This document shows, in pieces, positions 18,634-27,625 of a DNA stretch of 64,000 bases (within the stretch, counting starts at the first letter, position 1; each line of letters opens with the position of its first letter). Both the position numbers and the translations under genes were made by a program. The notes below the pieces were generated by a model that was not told the DNA's origin, made no database searches, and saw only the letters and a list, made by a program, of their open reading frames with translations. The DNA is from Nostoc sp. NIES-4103 (GTDB lineage Bacteria > Cyanobacteriota > Cyanobacteriia > Cyanobacteriales > Nostocaceae), in assembly GCF_002368335.1 (NCBI RefSeq), contig NZ_AP018288.1, forward strand, positions 8,235,787 to 8,299,786, in the 5' to 3' direction.

Positions 18634-19155
18634 TTAACTAACCTTTGCTTGTAAAGACTTGAGTAGCTCAGTATTAACACCCGACTCACGAGTTAGGGCA
18701 ATTTTGCCAGTACGGGCTATTTCCCTCAAACCAAATTTTTGTAGCACCTGGACGATCGCCACCATCTTACCAGGGTCTCCAACAACTTCCAGGGTGAGAG
18801 AATCTTCTGCTACATCCACAACTCGCGCCCGGAAAATCTGAGCCAGTTCGATCACTTCTGAACGGTTGCTGCTAGTAGCGTTCACCTTCAGGAGCATCAA
18901 TTCTCGCTCTACACAAGGAGTTTCAGTAATGTCCTGTACTTTGAGGACATTGACCAGCTTATAGAGTTGCTTAGTGAGTTGTTCGATGACGCGATCGTCA
19001 CCAGGTACAACCATAGTAATACGCGAAACTCCTCCCTGCTCAGCGGGGCCAACAGCAAGGCTTTCTATATTGAAGCCGCGACGGGCAAATAAACTAGAGA
19101 TACGGGACAGAACACCCGCCTCATCTTCTACAAGAACTGAAAGGGTATGTTTCAT
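18634..19155 (-). CDS. ilvN: Acetolactate synthase small (regulatory) subunit
   Basis: 173 aa from the ATG at 19155 (MKHTLSVLVEDEAGVLSRI), the usual start of the family; the frame extends nine codons further to 19182. An N-terminal ACT domain (residues 1-75) holds 'GVLSRISSLFARRGFNIESL', and a C-terminal domain holds 'ELMLLKVN' and 'VVGDPGKM'. The subunit activates the catalytic acetolactate synthase and gives valine feedback control in branched-chain amino acid synthesis. It stands alone here; the large subunit is not in the window. Confidence 0.95.
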   Translation of the reverse strand: MKHTLSVLVEDEAGVLSRISSLFARRGFNIESLAVGPAEQGGVSRITMVVPGDDRVIEQLTKQLYKLVNVLKVQDITETPCVERELMLLKVNATSSNRSEVIELAQIFRARVVDVAEDSLTLEVVGDPGKMVAIVQVLQKFGLREIARTGKIALTRESGVNTELLKSLQAKVS

Positions 19156-19424
19156 GTTCGCCAACACAGGCTCAGGCAACATCTCACTAATGTAAACACT
19201 AGCTGATGTTTGCCCTACACGTACTGCTTTAAATTGCTAAATTGTGAGTTTGATCTCTTATTGTAAACTTAATCTCTGCACTCATTACACTTTCTTGCGA
19301 GAAGTTATCTACAAATCTGAAAGTAGAGTCTAGCGTAAGTGCATATCTTTTCCACGGCAGATGTCGATTGTCTGTAAAACACTTATGCTTAGATGTTATG
19401 GATCTTTAATACAAGGAAGTGTTT

Positions 19425-19793
19425 ATGGGTTGGTTAAAAAGACTTTTTGGTTTAGAAAAACCTCAAAATGCACAAGTAAATCCCACCCCCCAACCAGTAC
19501 CGCAAGCTGCTACTAGCAACGCCCCCCCTACTGCTACTCAATCAATTCCGCCAGAACGTCTAGGATTAAACGGAGAATATGACCAAAGTGGTTTAGCCAA
19601 AAGGGTCGCATTGGCCTTTGATCAAGACCAACAACTGGACGATGTTAATACCCTCTGGGTTGCTCAAACAGGCAGTACTGTAGTACTGAAAGGCAAAGTT
19701 CCCAGCCAAGACATTCTCAACAAAATGGTTTCCGTGGCGCGATCGGTTAATGGCGCTACAGATGTAGACACTAACCAGGTTACTATCGGCTAG
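19425..19793 (+). CDS. Small BON-domain protein
   Basis: 122 aa from the ATG at 19425, which has AAGGAAG five bases upstream; a GTG two codons earlier is less likely. It begins MGWLKRLFGLEK, then has a Pro/Ala/Gln-rich linker (residues 13-50) and a C-terminal BON fold with 'LWVAQTGSTVVLKGKVPS' and 'VNGATDVDTNQVTI'. BON domains bind phospholipid or other envelope ligands. No signal peptide is seen, so the location is uncertain. Confidence 0.8.
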   Translation: MGWLKRLFGLEKPQNAQVNPTPQPVPQAATSNAPPTATQSIPPERLGLNGEYDQSGLAKRVALAFDQDQQLDDVNTLWVAQTGSTVVLKGKVPSQDILNKMVSVARSVNGATDVDTNQVTIG

Positions 19794-19810
19794 TTAAAGA
19801 AAGCAAGAGA

Positions 19811-19873
19811 GCAGGGGTGCAGGGGTGCAGGGGTGCAGGGGTGCAGGGGTGCAGGGGTGCAGGGGTGCAGGGG
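19811..19873. repeat. Tandem 8 bp repeat array (gcaggggt)
   Basis: About 7-8 perfect copies of gcaggggt lie just after the BON gene stop, between convergent genes. Copy number should be variable between strains. Confidence 0.95.
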
Positions 19874-19922
19874 GGATGAGGGAGAAATAAGTTTTAACTC
19901 CTAACTCTTAACTTTTAACTCC

Positions 19923-20864
19923 TCACTCAGCATTCAGAACTTTTTGCTCAATCCACTCCAAAATAGCTTGATTAACTTGTTCTGGGCATTCATCGTGGGG
20001 ACAATGCCCCACATCCTCTAACTTCAGTAATTGTAATTTTTCGTTGTACTGAGTAAATCTATTAGCAAGTATGGGTGGGACAAATCGGTCTTTTTGCCCC
20101 CAGATTAATAGCATGGGAATTGTTAAGGTTGGTAACACTGCCTTGACACTGGGACTAAAGTTAACAGCGATCGCAGCTTTGAACAAGGCACTAAAAGCAC
20201 GGGCAGAACCACGGTCTTGGGGAGGGCCAGCTAAAATCTCTATGAGTTCATCAGTAACTGCCTCTGGATTAGCATAAGCAATGCTGGCCCAGCGACGTAG
20301 GATGCTGGGTCGGCGCACGAAGTGAAACACTGGTTTCAACAAAATTGGGGAAGCAACTATATTTTTGATGGCTTTGACCACAGGTCGCAAAACAGCAGGA
20401 ATAGCTTCTTGTTCTAGCGATGGGTCGGGCAGACTCATCATCACAATACCTTGCACCATATCTGGATGGGCAGAGGCAGCCGCTAAAGAAATCAGTGAAC
20501 CATTGGAATTCCCCACTAGCACCACTGGTTGACGGATAAAGGCTTTCCAAAAGTCGTACACCTGTTCTACCCACAGTTCTATACTGTAATTGACCGGCGC
20601 TTTTTCAGAAGCACCAAAACCCAGCATATCTAAAGCGTAGATTGTGTGGTGTTCGCCTAAAACCTCTAGATTATGTCGCCAATGACCAATGGAAGCACCA
20701 AACCCGTGTAGCAAAATTATAGGTGTTGTTTTTTGATGATCTTTGACAGGTCGGATGTAAGTATAGCGGGTTTGCCAGCCCCGCCACACCCAGTCCCTTT
20801 GATTACCAACCCGTTGCTGCCAGTGTACCGTATTGGTCACACCTTCCTCCGATTCATTAAGCAT
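19923..20864 (-). CDS. Alpha/beta hydrolase
   Basis: 313 aa from the ATG at 20864; the longer frame to 20963 only translates a tandem repeat. Motifs: oxyanion-hole 'LLHGFGASIGHWRHN', nucleophile elbow GNSNGS, acid Asp in 'IWGQKDRFVPP' and His in 'VGHCPHDE'. The 'GFGAS..HWR' and 'DMLGFGASEK' features resemble the plant/cyanobacterial group that includes chlorophyll dephytylase and pheophytinase, so a chlorophyll-related esterase is possible but not shown. Confidence 0.88.
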   Translation of the reverse strand: MLNESEEGVTNTVHWQQRVGNQRDWVWRGWQTRYTYIRPVKDHQKTTPIILLHGFGASIGHWRHNLEVLGEHHTIYALDMLGFGASEKAPVNYSIELWVEQVYDFWKAFIRQPVVLVGNSNGSLISLAAASAHPDMVQGIVMMSLPDPSLEQEAIPAVLRPVVKAIKNIVASPILLKPVFHFVRRPSILRRWASIAYANPEAVTDELIEILAGPPQDRGSARAFSALFKAAIAVNFSPSVKAVLPTLTIPMLLIWGQKDRFVPPILANRFTQYNEKLQLLKLEDVGHCPHDECPEQVNQAILEWIEQKVLNAE

Positions 20865-20877
20865 TGGTCTAATTCCA

Positions 20878-20998
20878 ATATAGGGAATTGGGAATTGGGC
20901 ATGGGGCATTGGGCATTGGGCATTGGGTAAAATAACTGACAAATGACCACTGACAACTGACAACTGACAACTGACAACTGACCACTGACCACTGACAA
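20878..20998. repeat. Two adjacent short tandem repeat arrays
   Basis: First about 45 bp of attgggc/atggggc heptamers, then about 60 bp of ctgacaa/ctgacca heptamers. Both lie between the divergent alpha/beta hydrolase and infC genes, close to the start of the hydrolase gene. Confidence 0.92.
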
Positions 20999-21257
20999 TA
21001 AAAATAATTGTTACAATATTTAACTCTTGTCTAGGTTGTGTAATTTAGATTAACTATTGCAGAGAAATTCTCTCAGAGTGAGTAGAATGACAAATACAAC
21101 AACCACTAACTGCTCATGAATTAGCTACCCTAGAACTATACACTCATTTTGAAGTCCTCAGTTATTTTTAAGTACTGTGCTTCTGAGGCATCCCAAACAA
21201 AACCAAGTCAATCAAGTCCAATCTACATACTTAACTAAAGAGCTCCCAATAATCATA

Positions 21258-21791
21258 ATGCCTGTGATTGAGAAGAAAAGAACTCGCGATCTGCCCCAAA
21301 TTAACGAACGCATCCGCTTCCCGAAAATTCGAGTCATTGATACCGATGGCTCGCAGCTGGGAATCATAACTCCACAAGAAGCACTACAACTAGCTGAAGA
21401 AAAAGAGCTAGATTTGGTGCTTTTGAGTGACAAGGCTGACCCGCCGGTTTGTCGGATCATGGACTATGGTAAATACAAGTTTGAGCAAGAGAAGAAGGCG
21501 CGGGAAGCCCGGAAAAAACAGCACACAGCTGATGTCAAGGAAGTGAAGATGCGCTACAAAATAGAGGAACACGACTATAACGTGCGTGTCAAGCAAGCAG
21601 AGCGCTTTCTTAAAGATGGTGATAAAGTCAAAGCGACTGTAATGTTCCGGGGTCGAGAAATTCAACACAGTGATTTGGCAGAAGATCTGCTCAAGCGCAT
21701 GGCAACTGATCTGGAGCCGTTTGGTGAAGTCCAGCAAGCTCCCAAAAAAGAGGGCAGAAATATGATGATGCTGATTTCACCTAAAAAGTAA
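21258..21791 (+). CDS. infC: Translation initiation factor IF-3
   Basis: 177 aa from the ATG at 21258 (MPVIEKKRTRDLPQINERIR); the frame runs 27 codons further upstream without homology. N-terminal domain: 'INERIRFPKIRVIDTDGSQLG' region and 'DLVLLSDKADPPVCRIMDYGKYKFE'; C-terminal domain: 'VKEVKMRYKIEEHDYNVRVK' and 'KVKATVMFRGREI'. It binds the 30S subunit and checks initiator tRNA and start codon. It stands alone, as often in cyanobacteria, not next to rpmI-rplT. A strong hairpin terminator follows. Confidence 0.97.
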   Translation: MPVIEKKRTRDLPQINERIRFPKIRVIDTDGSQLGIITPQEALQLAEEKELDLVLLSDKADPPVCRIMDYGKYKFEQEKKAREARKKQHTADVKEVKMRYKIEEHDYNVRVKQAERFLKDGDKVKATVMFRGREIQHSDLAEDLLKRMATDLEPFGEVQQAPKKEGRNMMMLISPKK

Positions 21792-21877
21792 TCTCTAGAT
21801 TTTCTAGACACCAAGCATAATCACAACTGAAAAGTTAGCAACGATTCCCTAATCGTTGAAATTTATACAAAACTGAT

Positions 21878-21931
21878 AGTCCTGAGCGCTGAGTGGGAAA
21901 AATAATACTCAGTTGCTCAGGACTTTTGTTA
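21878..21931 (+). terminator. Intrinsic terminator after infC
   Basis: A 10 bp perfect outer stem, agtcctgagc / gctcaggact, with an inner ctgagt/actcag stem, followed by tttgttattt. A smaller hairpin (21839-21858, caacgatt / aatcgttg) lies just before it. Confidence 0.7.
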
Positions 21932-21936
21932 TTTCT

Positions 21937-22092
21937 GGGGAATTGGGAATGGGGCATTGGGAATGGGGCATTGGGAATTGGGCATTGGGCATGGGGCATG
22001 GGGTATGGGGTATGGGGCATTGGGGTTATTTATTCTCCCTCATCTCCCTCATCTCCCTCATCTCCCTCATCTCCCTCATCTCCCTCATCTCC
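21937..22092. repeat. Paired short tandem repeat arrays
   Basis: About 90 bp of attggga/atggggc heptamers, then about 60 bp of the 9 bp unit catctccct. Three overlapping open frames across them are translations of the repeats and not genes. Confidence 0.93.
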
Positions 22093-22154
22093 CCCTGCTC
22101 AACAGATCCCCTGCTTCACTCACGTTATGCCGTGCCGCCGGAAAGTAAAACTGC

Positions 22155-25100
22155 ATGGAACTAAAAAATTATTCGTTTGCTCCAAATAGAGACACTTTGG
22201 CACGACTGCTACAGTGGGTGAATCTACGGCCTGAAGAAGGCGATCGCACTTGGTTAATGTTTGCTTTCTATACAACTGTTTCCGTAGGATTACGGTGGGC
22301 AGAAGACAGTACAGTCGCCATGTTTTTGGACGAATATGGGGCTGGTTCACTGCCTTTGATGTACATTGCTAGTGCAGCAATGGGTGCGGGAATAGTTTTT
22401 GTCTATTCTTGGCTGCAAAAGATTTTCCCTTTACGCTGGGTAATTGTGGCGATCGCCCCCTGTATGGTCGCACCATTGATGTTATTGGTGTTATTGCGTT
22501 GGGGAACCAATTTTTCCTACTTGTCCGTGATGATCGTATTTCTAATGCGGCTATGGGTAGATGCACTTTACGTAGTCAATGACCTCAACACTTCGATTAT
22601 TGCTAACCAACTATTCAACATTCGGGAAATTAAACGTACCTACCCGCTAGTTAGCAGTGGTGTGTTGGTGGCAGATGTGATCAGCGGCTTTAGTTTGCCT
22701 TGGCTACTGCAATTTGCCCAGCTGAATAAAGTCCTCATCATCGCTTGTGGAGTGATTATCTTAGGGGCGGGAATCCTATCCTATTTAAGCCATCAGTATC
22801 AAGCAGCTTTTCCCGATGTCCCACAACGACTAATTCCCCAAGAACAAGCCTCTCGACATCGCCGCCTGCAAGCCCCCATCAAGCGCTATACATTGCAACT
22901 GTTTGCCTTTGTTGGTTTTTTGCAAGTGATTGGGCTATTGGTAGATTTTCAATATCTCCAAGAACTGAAATTGAATTTAGGCGATCAAGAACTTGCCAGT
23001 TTCTTAGGTCTATTTGGTGGCATTGTGGGACTGTGTGAGTTAGGAACTCAGTGGTTTGTCTCCAGCCGACTGATTGAACGTATAGGAGTGTTTTTCACTG
23101 CCGCTCTTTTACCCATCATTGTAGGCTTTGTCGTTCCAGGAGCGATCGCACTCATAAATTTAGTTCCTGCAATACAATCGCAAAGCTTGTTTTGGGGGCT
23201 GGTAGTTCTGAAATTCTGTGATGAACTTCTGCGCTACACATTTGTGGTTAGCAGCAGCCCAGTGCTATACCAACCAATCCCTGAACGCATTCGCAGCCGC
23301 ACACAAACATTATCTGGAGGAACTGCCGAAGCCATCGCTACAGGGTTTACAGGAATGATCATTCTTGCAACTTTATTTTTGTGCGGGCAGTTTGTGCCTA
23401 AATCACTACAACAGTGGGTATTGATGGCAGAAACAGTGGTAATAGCTGCTGCCTGTTTAAAAGTAGTTTGGGTATTGCGATCGCGCTATGTTGATTTGTT
23501 AGTCTTGAGTGCAGAACGAGGTGAACTGAGTGCGGCTAATGTCGGTCTACGGGTCTTTAAACAGGGGGTAGTCAAAGCTTTAGGAGAAACAGGTAGCGCG
23601 GCAGATAAACACTCATGCATTGAACTTTTAGCCCAAATAGATCCCCAAGGTGCAGCCCAAGTTTTAGCACCTCTACTAATTAAGTTACCCCCAGATTTGC
23701 AGCGTCAAAGTTTGGAGGTGATGCTGATGGGAGGTGCAAATTCTGCTTATGTGCTGGAAGTACGTTCTTTGTTACAACAGCCCGAAGGAACTGTTGATCC
23801 CGAAGTTTTTGCCTTGGCCCTGCGTTACGTTTGGCTGGCTGAGGCCAATCCCAATTTGAGCCAACTCGAAGACTACCTACAAGCGCGACACCATTCATTG
23901 ATTCGTGCTACCGCCGCTGCTTTAATCTTGCGTCAGGGAACACCCATGCAAAAGGTCGCAGCTACCAAAACTATGCGCCGGATGCTGACTCATAAACACG
24001 AACGAGAACGGGTAAATGGAGTCAAAGCCCTCAGAGAAGCGGTTTATTTACAGGCGCTACGGATTCATATCCCACATTTGTTGCAAGATGAGTCTTTACG
24101 GGTGCGCTGTGCAGTATTGGAAATGATTGCAGCTACCCGTTTAGAAGAGTACTATTCGGCTTTGCTAGGGGCACTTTACTATAAGTCAACTCGCACGACA
24201 GCTATACGTGCTTTGATTCGATTAGAAAATGATGCCTTAGAAATGCTGTTGCAGCTAGCTAATAATACTTACAAACCCGAAATTGTCCGAGTGTATGCCT
24301 GGCGGACTATTGCTCAAATCTCTACTCTAGAAGCGAAGGAATCTTTATGGCTGCACTTGGAGACATCTTGGGGGGCTACTAGATATCATATTCTTCGCAG
24401 CTTACTGAAAATACAGAAACAACCAGAAGCTATTAGTGCATTAGATAGCTTTCAGCACAGTCGGGTGGAAACGTTAATCGAGCAGGAATTAAGGTTTTTA
24501 GGTGAGATTTATGCTGCTGACATTGACTTGCAAGCACAACAAACTCTCAATAATTATCAATCAAATCAGAGAGTTGTGATTGTCTGTGAGTTATTACAAC
24601 GCTCACTTCAAGAATTAGAATTCGATGTTAAAGAACGGATACTGTTACTATTGAGGCTACTTTATTCTCCAGAAAAGATGCAGGCAGCAGCATTCAATTT
24701 GCGATCGCAGTCAGCGGCAAACTTGGCGCGGGGATTAGAGATTTTAGAGCATACCGTGAATTTACCTACAAAATCTTTGCTGTTGAATATTTTAGACCAG
24801 CGGCCGCACCAAGAAAAACTGCATTATCTTGCAGAAGCGGGGTTGTTAGAATATCGACCGATGCTAATTAGCGATCGCCTGCGTCGGTTGCTGACATTAA
24901 GTAATTTGCTTTCTGACTGGTGCTTAGCTTGCTGCTTTCATGTTGCTTTAGTTAGCCGCATCCGACTAACAACCGACGAAATTTTAGTCTCGCTACGCCA
25001 TCCTACTGGCTTTGTGCGAGAAGCAGCGATCGCCTATCTGAGTGTGGTATCACACCGTGTCTTGTTAGAACTTTTACCCAAATTACAAAAAGATTCACAC

Positions 25101-25160
25101 CCTCTGGTAGCGGCTCAAGTCAAGGAGTTAATCAAAAAATACCCAATGAACAGGGTGTAG
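22155..25160 (+). CDS. Tlc/NPT-like membrane transporter fused to HEAT-like repeats
   Basis: 1001 aa. Residues about 35-430 are a 12-helix carrier domain with major-facilitator/ATP-ADP-translocase (Tlc) character: 'VSVGLRWAEDSTVAMFLDEYG', 'RTYPLVSSGVLVADVISGFS', 'FQYLQELKLNLGDQELASFLG' and 'SSSPVLYQPIPERIRSRTQTL'. Residues about 470-1000 are soluble helical hairpins with HEAT-like periodicity ('LRVRCAVLEMIAATR', 'TTAIRALIRLENDALEML', 'HPTGFVREAAIAYLS'). Tlc-like carriers in free-living bacteria have poorly known substrates. The HEAT part probably gives a cytoplasmic protein-binding scaffold. A GGAAAG lies about 8 bases before the ATG. Confidence 0.8.
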   Translation: MELKNYSFAPNRDTLARLLQWVNLRPEEGDRTWLMFAFYTTVSVGLRWAEDSTVAMFLDEYGAGSLPLMYIASAAMGAGIVFVYSWLQKIFPLRWVIVAIAPCMVAPLMLLVLLRWGTNFSYLSVMIVFLMRLWVDALYVVNDLNTSIIANQLFNIREIKRTYPLVSSGVLVADVISGFSLPWLLQFAQLNKVLIIACGVIILGAGILSYLSHQYQAAFPDVPQRLIPQEQASRHRRLQAPIKRYTLQLFAFVGFLQVIGLLVDFQYLQELKLNLGDQELASFLGLFGGIVGLCELGTQWFVSSRLIERIGVFFTAALLPIIVGFVVPGAIALINLVPAIQSQSLFWGLVVLKFCDELLRYTFVVSSSPVLYQPIPERIRSRTQTLSGGTAEAIATGFTGMIILATLFLCGQFVPKSLQQWVLMAETVVIAAACLKVVWVLRSRYVDLLVLSAERGELSAANVGLRVFKQGVVKALGETGSAADKHSCIELLAQIDPQGAAQVLAPLLIKLPPDLQRQSLEVMLMGGANSAYVLEVRSLLQQPEGTVDPEVFALALRYVWLAEANPNLSQLEDYLQARHHSLIRATAAALILRQGTPMQKVAATKTMRRMLTHKHERERVNGVKALREAVYLQALRIHIPHLLQDESLRVRCAVLEMIAATRLEEYYSALLGALYYKSTRTTAIRALIRLENDALEMLLQLANNTYKPEIVRVYAWRTIAQISTLEAKESLWLHLETSWGATRYHILRSLLKIQKQPEAISALDSFQHSRVETLIEQELRFLGEIYAADIDLQAQQTLNNYQSNQRVVIVCELLQRSLQELEFDVKERILLLLRLLYSPEKMQAAAFNLRSQSAANLARGLEILEHTVNLPTKSLLLNILDQRPHQEKLHYLAEAGLLEYRPMLISDRLRRLLTLSNLLSDWCLACCFHVALVSRIRLTTDEILVSLRHPTGFVREAAIAYLSVVSHRVLLELLPKLQKDSHPLVAAQVKELIKKYPMNRV

Positions 25161-25246
25161 GGGGTTGGGTGTGGAGTGTAGGGAACCCCATTCTTAAAAG
25201 AAGGGGTTTCAAATAATTCCATGTATAAATCTGGCTCTCCCACACC

Positions 25247-25353
25247 CATTGGTGTCAACTTAAGTTAAAAATCGCTCTTCTGTCGGCTTCCTCGCCCGCC
25301 TTGAACTTTAGTTCAAGGCGGGACATCACTGTCACCTTAAGTTGACACTAATG
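25247..25353. repeat. Nested inverted repeat (possible miniature element or terminator)
   Basis: Outer arms 25247-25266 and 25335-25353 (cattggtgtcaacttaag and its near-exact complement) enclose a perfect 12 bp hairpin at 25295-25322 (cccgccttgaac / gttcaaggcggg, loop ttta). It lies in the 370 bp gap between convergent genes. A further ccccg/cgggg hairpin follows at about 25361. Confidence 0.75.
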
Positions 25354-25480
25354 CCCCACACCCCGCCCCAACGGGGCTTGGTCAACAAATAGCCCCTCTT
25401 AAGAGTTTGCAGTGATCTGAGTGCCATTCAACTCATACTAAATTGCGTTCAAAAATAGCATCTAGACATGGGGAAGTAAC

Positions 25481-25542
25481 ATCCCCCTCATCCCCCTCAT
25501 CTCCCTCATCTCCCTCATCTCCCTCATCTCCCTCATCTCCCT
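25481..25542. repeat. Tandem 9 bp repeat array (catctccct)
   Basis: Six or so copies of the same 9 bp unit as at 22033-22092. It runs into the last codons of the ferritin-like gene on the minus strand (stop at 25533). Confidence 0.93.
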
Positions 25543-26297
25543 ACTACCTTTGAATACAACTCGGTATCATAATCATTTTCAGACGGGGCATCATCTTGGA
25601 CTAGGGAACGGGTTTGGCCGTTGCGCTGGAAGATACCACCAATCATGGCTAACATGGCGTTTACCTTACGGGTGCGCCACTCATCGACTAGTTGCTGCAC
25701 TTGATTAGCAGACATCCGTCGCATCATTGCTTCATATAGATAAGCAGCATGACCGGTTTCATCTTGAGCAATACTTAACATGCCTAACTTCAAGTTGCGG
25801 CTGGTTGGCTCATGATCGGGTAATACATTTGCCATGCGGGTAAAGTCTTTGCTTGCATCCAACTCCAGAATGTAAGTGCTAGCCATAAACATATCCCAGT
25901 CAATGGCAGCAGGTTTTAGCTGTTCAGTAGAATAACCCTCAAAGTATGCCACAAAGAAGGGATTGCGCTGTTGTTTTGATTCACTTGTAGATGTAGTTTG
26001 GGGTTGATTTTTGAAATCTATAACTTGTTTATTTAGTTGCTTCAAAGCGTGGGCAAAAATTTGGGTATGTCTAGTTTCATCTGAAGCATGTTTTGCCAGT
26101 TTTTCTGCTAACCATGTATCACCTTCAGCGGCGGCGCGATCGCTCAGTGCAGACAAGAACGGTACAGAACCAGACTCTGCCAATTGAAACCCAGCCAGGA
26201 CGTTGGGACGGGTTTTTAAATCACGGATTTGACTGGCAGAGTAATAAGCAATGGCACTCGAACCCGCTAGATGCATGAGGTAAGTTAAAAAGTTCAT
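25533..26297 (-). CDS. Ferritin-like di-iron domain protein
   Basis: 254 aa, all-helical. Two ExxH iron-binding motifs are visible, 'SDETRHTQIF' and 'QDETGHAAYLYE', with further Glu in 'FQLAESGSVPF' and 'YILELDASKDF', consistent with a four-helix di-iron site. The group includes MiaE-like hydroxylases, rubrerythrins and related oxidases; which of these applies is not clear. It is divergent from the thermonuclease gene, so both promoters should lie within 26298-26386. Confidence 0.8.
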   Translation of the reverse strand: MNFLTYLMHLAGSSAIAYYSASQIRDLKTRPNVLAGFQLAESGSVPFLSALSDRAAAEGDTWLAEKLAKHASDETRHTQIFAHALKQLNKQVIDFKNQPQTTSTSESKQQRNPFFVAYFEGYSTEQLKPAAIDWDMFMASTYILELDASKDFTRMANVLPDHEPTSRNLKLGMLSIAQDETGHAAYLYEAMMRRMSANQVQQLVDEWRTRKVNAMLAMIGGIFQRNGQTRSLVQDDAPSENDYDTELYSKVVGR

Positions 26298-26386
26298 TGT
26301 GAAGATGGAGAATTAGTGAATTTCATTCTCTATGCTAAACAACGATTTGCTAATATCATGCGTGGGAGGTATTTTGGTGAGATTGA

Positions 26387-26950
26387 ATGGAGAAATTAAC
26401 TAAGCATATACTTATTTGGCTGGGTGTAGCTATTATTATTTTGGGTTTGATGGGCTGTGAGCGATTTTTTGGTGTTTCTGGTGACTTAGTTGAACGAGTT
26501 AGTGATGGTGATACTTTAGCAGTGAAAGATTCTCAAGGCAATAAATTCACTGTGCGCTTTGCTTGTATGGATGCACCGGAAATACCTCATTCCAATAAAG
26601 AAAAAAATAGTAAAAGCGCTAGCGATCGCAATCAATTTAGCTGGGGTGTGAAGGCGCAACAAAGGGTACAGCAATTGGTGCAACAAGGAGGCGATCGCGT
26701 CAAATTGAATATTACAGATAGCGATCGCTATGGTAGAAAGGTGGCAGAAATCCGTTTAAAGGATGGTACTTTCATACAACAAGTTTTGTTACAAGAAGGG
26801 TTAGCAAAAGTGTATCGCCCTTATTTAAACAAATGTCCCAGCAAAGATTTAGTCCAACAAGCCGAAGCTGAGGCGAAGCAGCAAAAGCTTGGGGTTTGGA
26901 GTGATACAAAGTTTATCAATCCTTGGGAGTATCGCAGCCTATATAAATAA
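26387..26950 (+). CDS. Secreted thermonuclease-like (SNase) lipoprotein
   Basis: 187 aa. A hydrophobic leader ends in a lipobox-like LGLMGCERFF, so the mature protein may be lipid-anchored. The SNase fold follows: 'VERVSDGDTLAV', 'FTVRFACMDAPEIPH', 'DRYGRKVAEI' and 'LLQEGLAKVY', which carry the calcium-binding Asp residues and the catalytic Arg/Glu pattern. It probably degrades extracellular or periplasmic nucleic acid. Confidence 0.88.
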   Translation: MEKLTKHILIWLGVAIIILGLMGCERFFGVSGDLVERVSDGDTLAVKDSQGNKFTVRFACMDAPEIPHSNKEKNSKSASDRNQFSWGVKAQQRVQQLVQQGGDRVKLNITDSDRYGRKVAEIRLKDGTFIQQVLLQEGLAKVYRPYLNKCPSKDLVQQAEAEAKQQKLGVWSDTKFINPWEYRSLYK

Positions 26951-27002
26951 AAGGTAGTCACGTCAAGAGGCCACATAGTGTTATGTCAGGATGTAAAAAA
27001 TA

Positions 27003-27482
27003 ACAACTCACCGCTACCGAGTTGTGCGCTTGTGGGAAGAGGATTCTACCCTATTTCTCAATAATCAAGCACTGCTACCATTAGCACCACTGACTCAAAC
27101 TGACTCTCCAGCAACTTTACTCTCGCAGGTTGGTAACAGAATAGCTAGAATTTCAGATATAGATGTACGACAAAATATTGCTGGGTGTACTGAAATATTA
27201 GCAGGGTTGAAATTCGATAAGACTTTGATTCGTCAATTTTTAAGGGAGGATATCATGAAAGAATCGGTAATTTACCAAGATATTCTAGAACAGGGAAACA
27301 AACAAGGAGAACAGCGTCTAATTATTCGTCAGCTAAATCGACGCTTCAGTGAAATTAATCCATTGTTAATCGAAAGAGTTAGAGGATTATCCATTGAACA
27401 GCTAGAAACTTTGGGAGAAGCATTGTTAGATTTTTCAGAAGTTGCTGAACTCAAAGCTTGGTTAAACCAACAAGAAGTATAA
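27003..27482 (+). pseudogene. Truncated Rpn/DUF4351-type protein (5' end lost)
   Basis: An open frame of 152 aa from a GTG at 27024 carries only the C-terminal part of the Rpn/PD-(D/E)XK-like family common in cyanobacteria, including the DUF4351 tail 'GEQRLIIRQLNRRFSEINP' and 'LSIEQLETLGEALLDFSE'. Homologous-looking coding continues upstream (RYRVVRLWEED) but ends at an in-frame TAA at 26994. The nuclease domain that should come first is missing, so this is a gene remnant, possibly still translated. Confidence 0.75.
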
Positions 27483-27548
27483 ACAATCGCTTAAATTTAT
27501 CTCAAATCCAGCACACATTCAAACCCTAAAACCCAAACCATATATCAA

Positions 27549-27625
27549 GTACAGACGATTCGCCGAATCGTCTGTACAATTACGAATTACGAATTACGAA
27601 TTACGAATTACGAATTACGAATTAT
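27549..27625. repeat. Perfect hairpin plus tandem 8 bp acgaatt-type array
   Basis: 27549-27577 is a perfect palindrome (gtacagacgatt / aatcgtctgtac, loop cgccg). 27581-27625 holds about five copies of an 8 bp unit (acgaatta). The stop codon and last residues (IIIRNS) of the GH31 gene are encoded inside the array. Confidence 0.92.

Noticed and set aside
20865..20963. N-terminal extension of the alpha/beta hydrolase (33 residues)
   Set aside because: It is encoded by attgggc repeats; homology starts at the ATG at 20864.
14955..22092. Direct repeats that could suggest a CRISPR array
   Set aside because: Units are 7-9 bp, directly adjacent, with no spacers; no cas gene is in the window.
21893..22189. 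Three overlapping rightward open frames rich in Gly-Met-Gly-His or Ser-Pro repeats
   Set aside because: They translate heptamer and 9 bp tandem arrays in different frames; no protein-like composition or homology.
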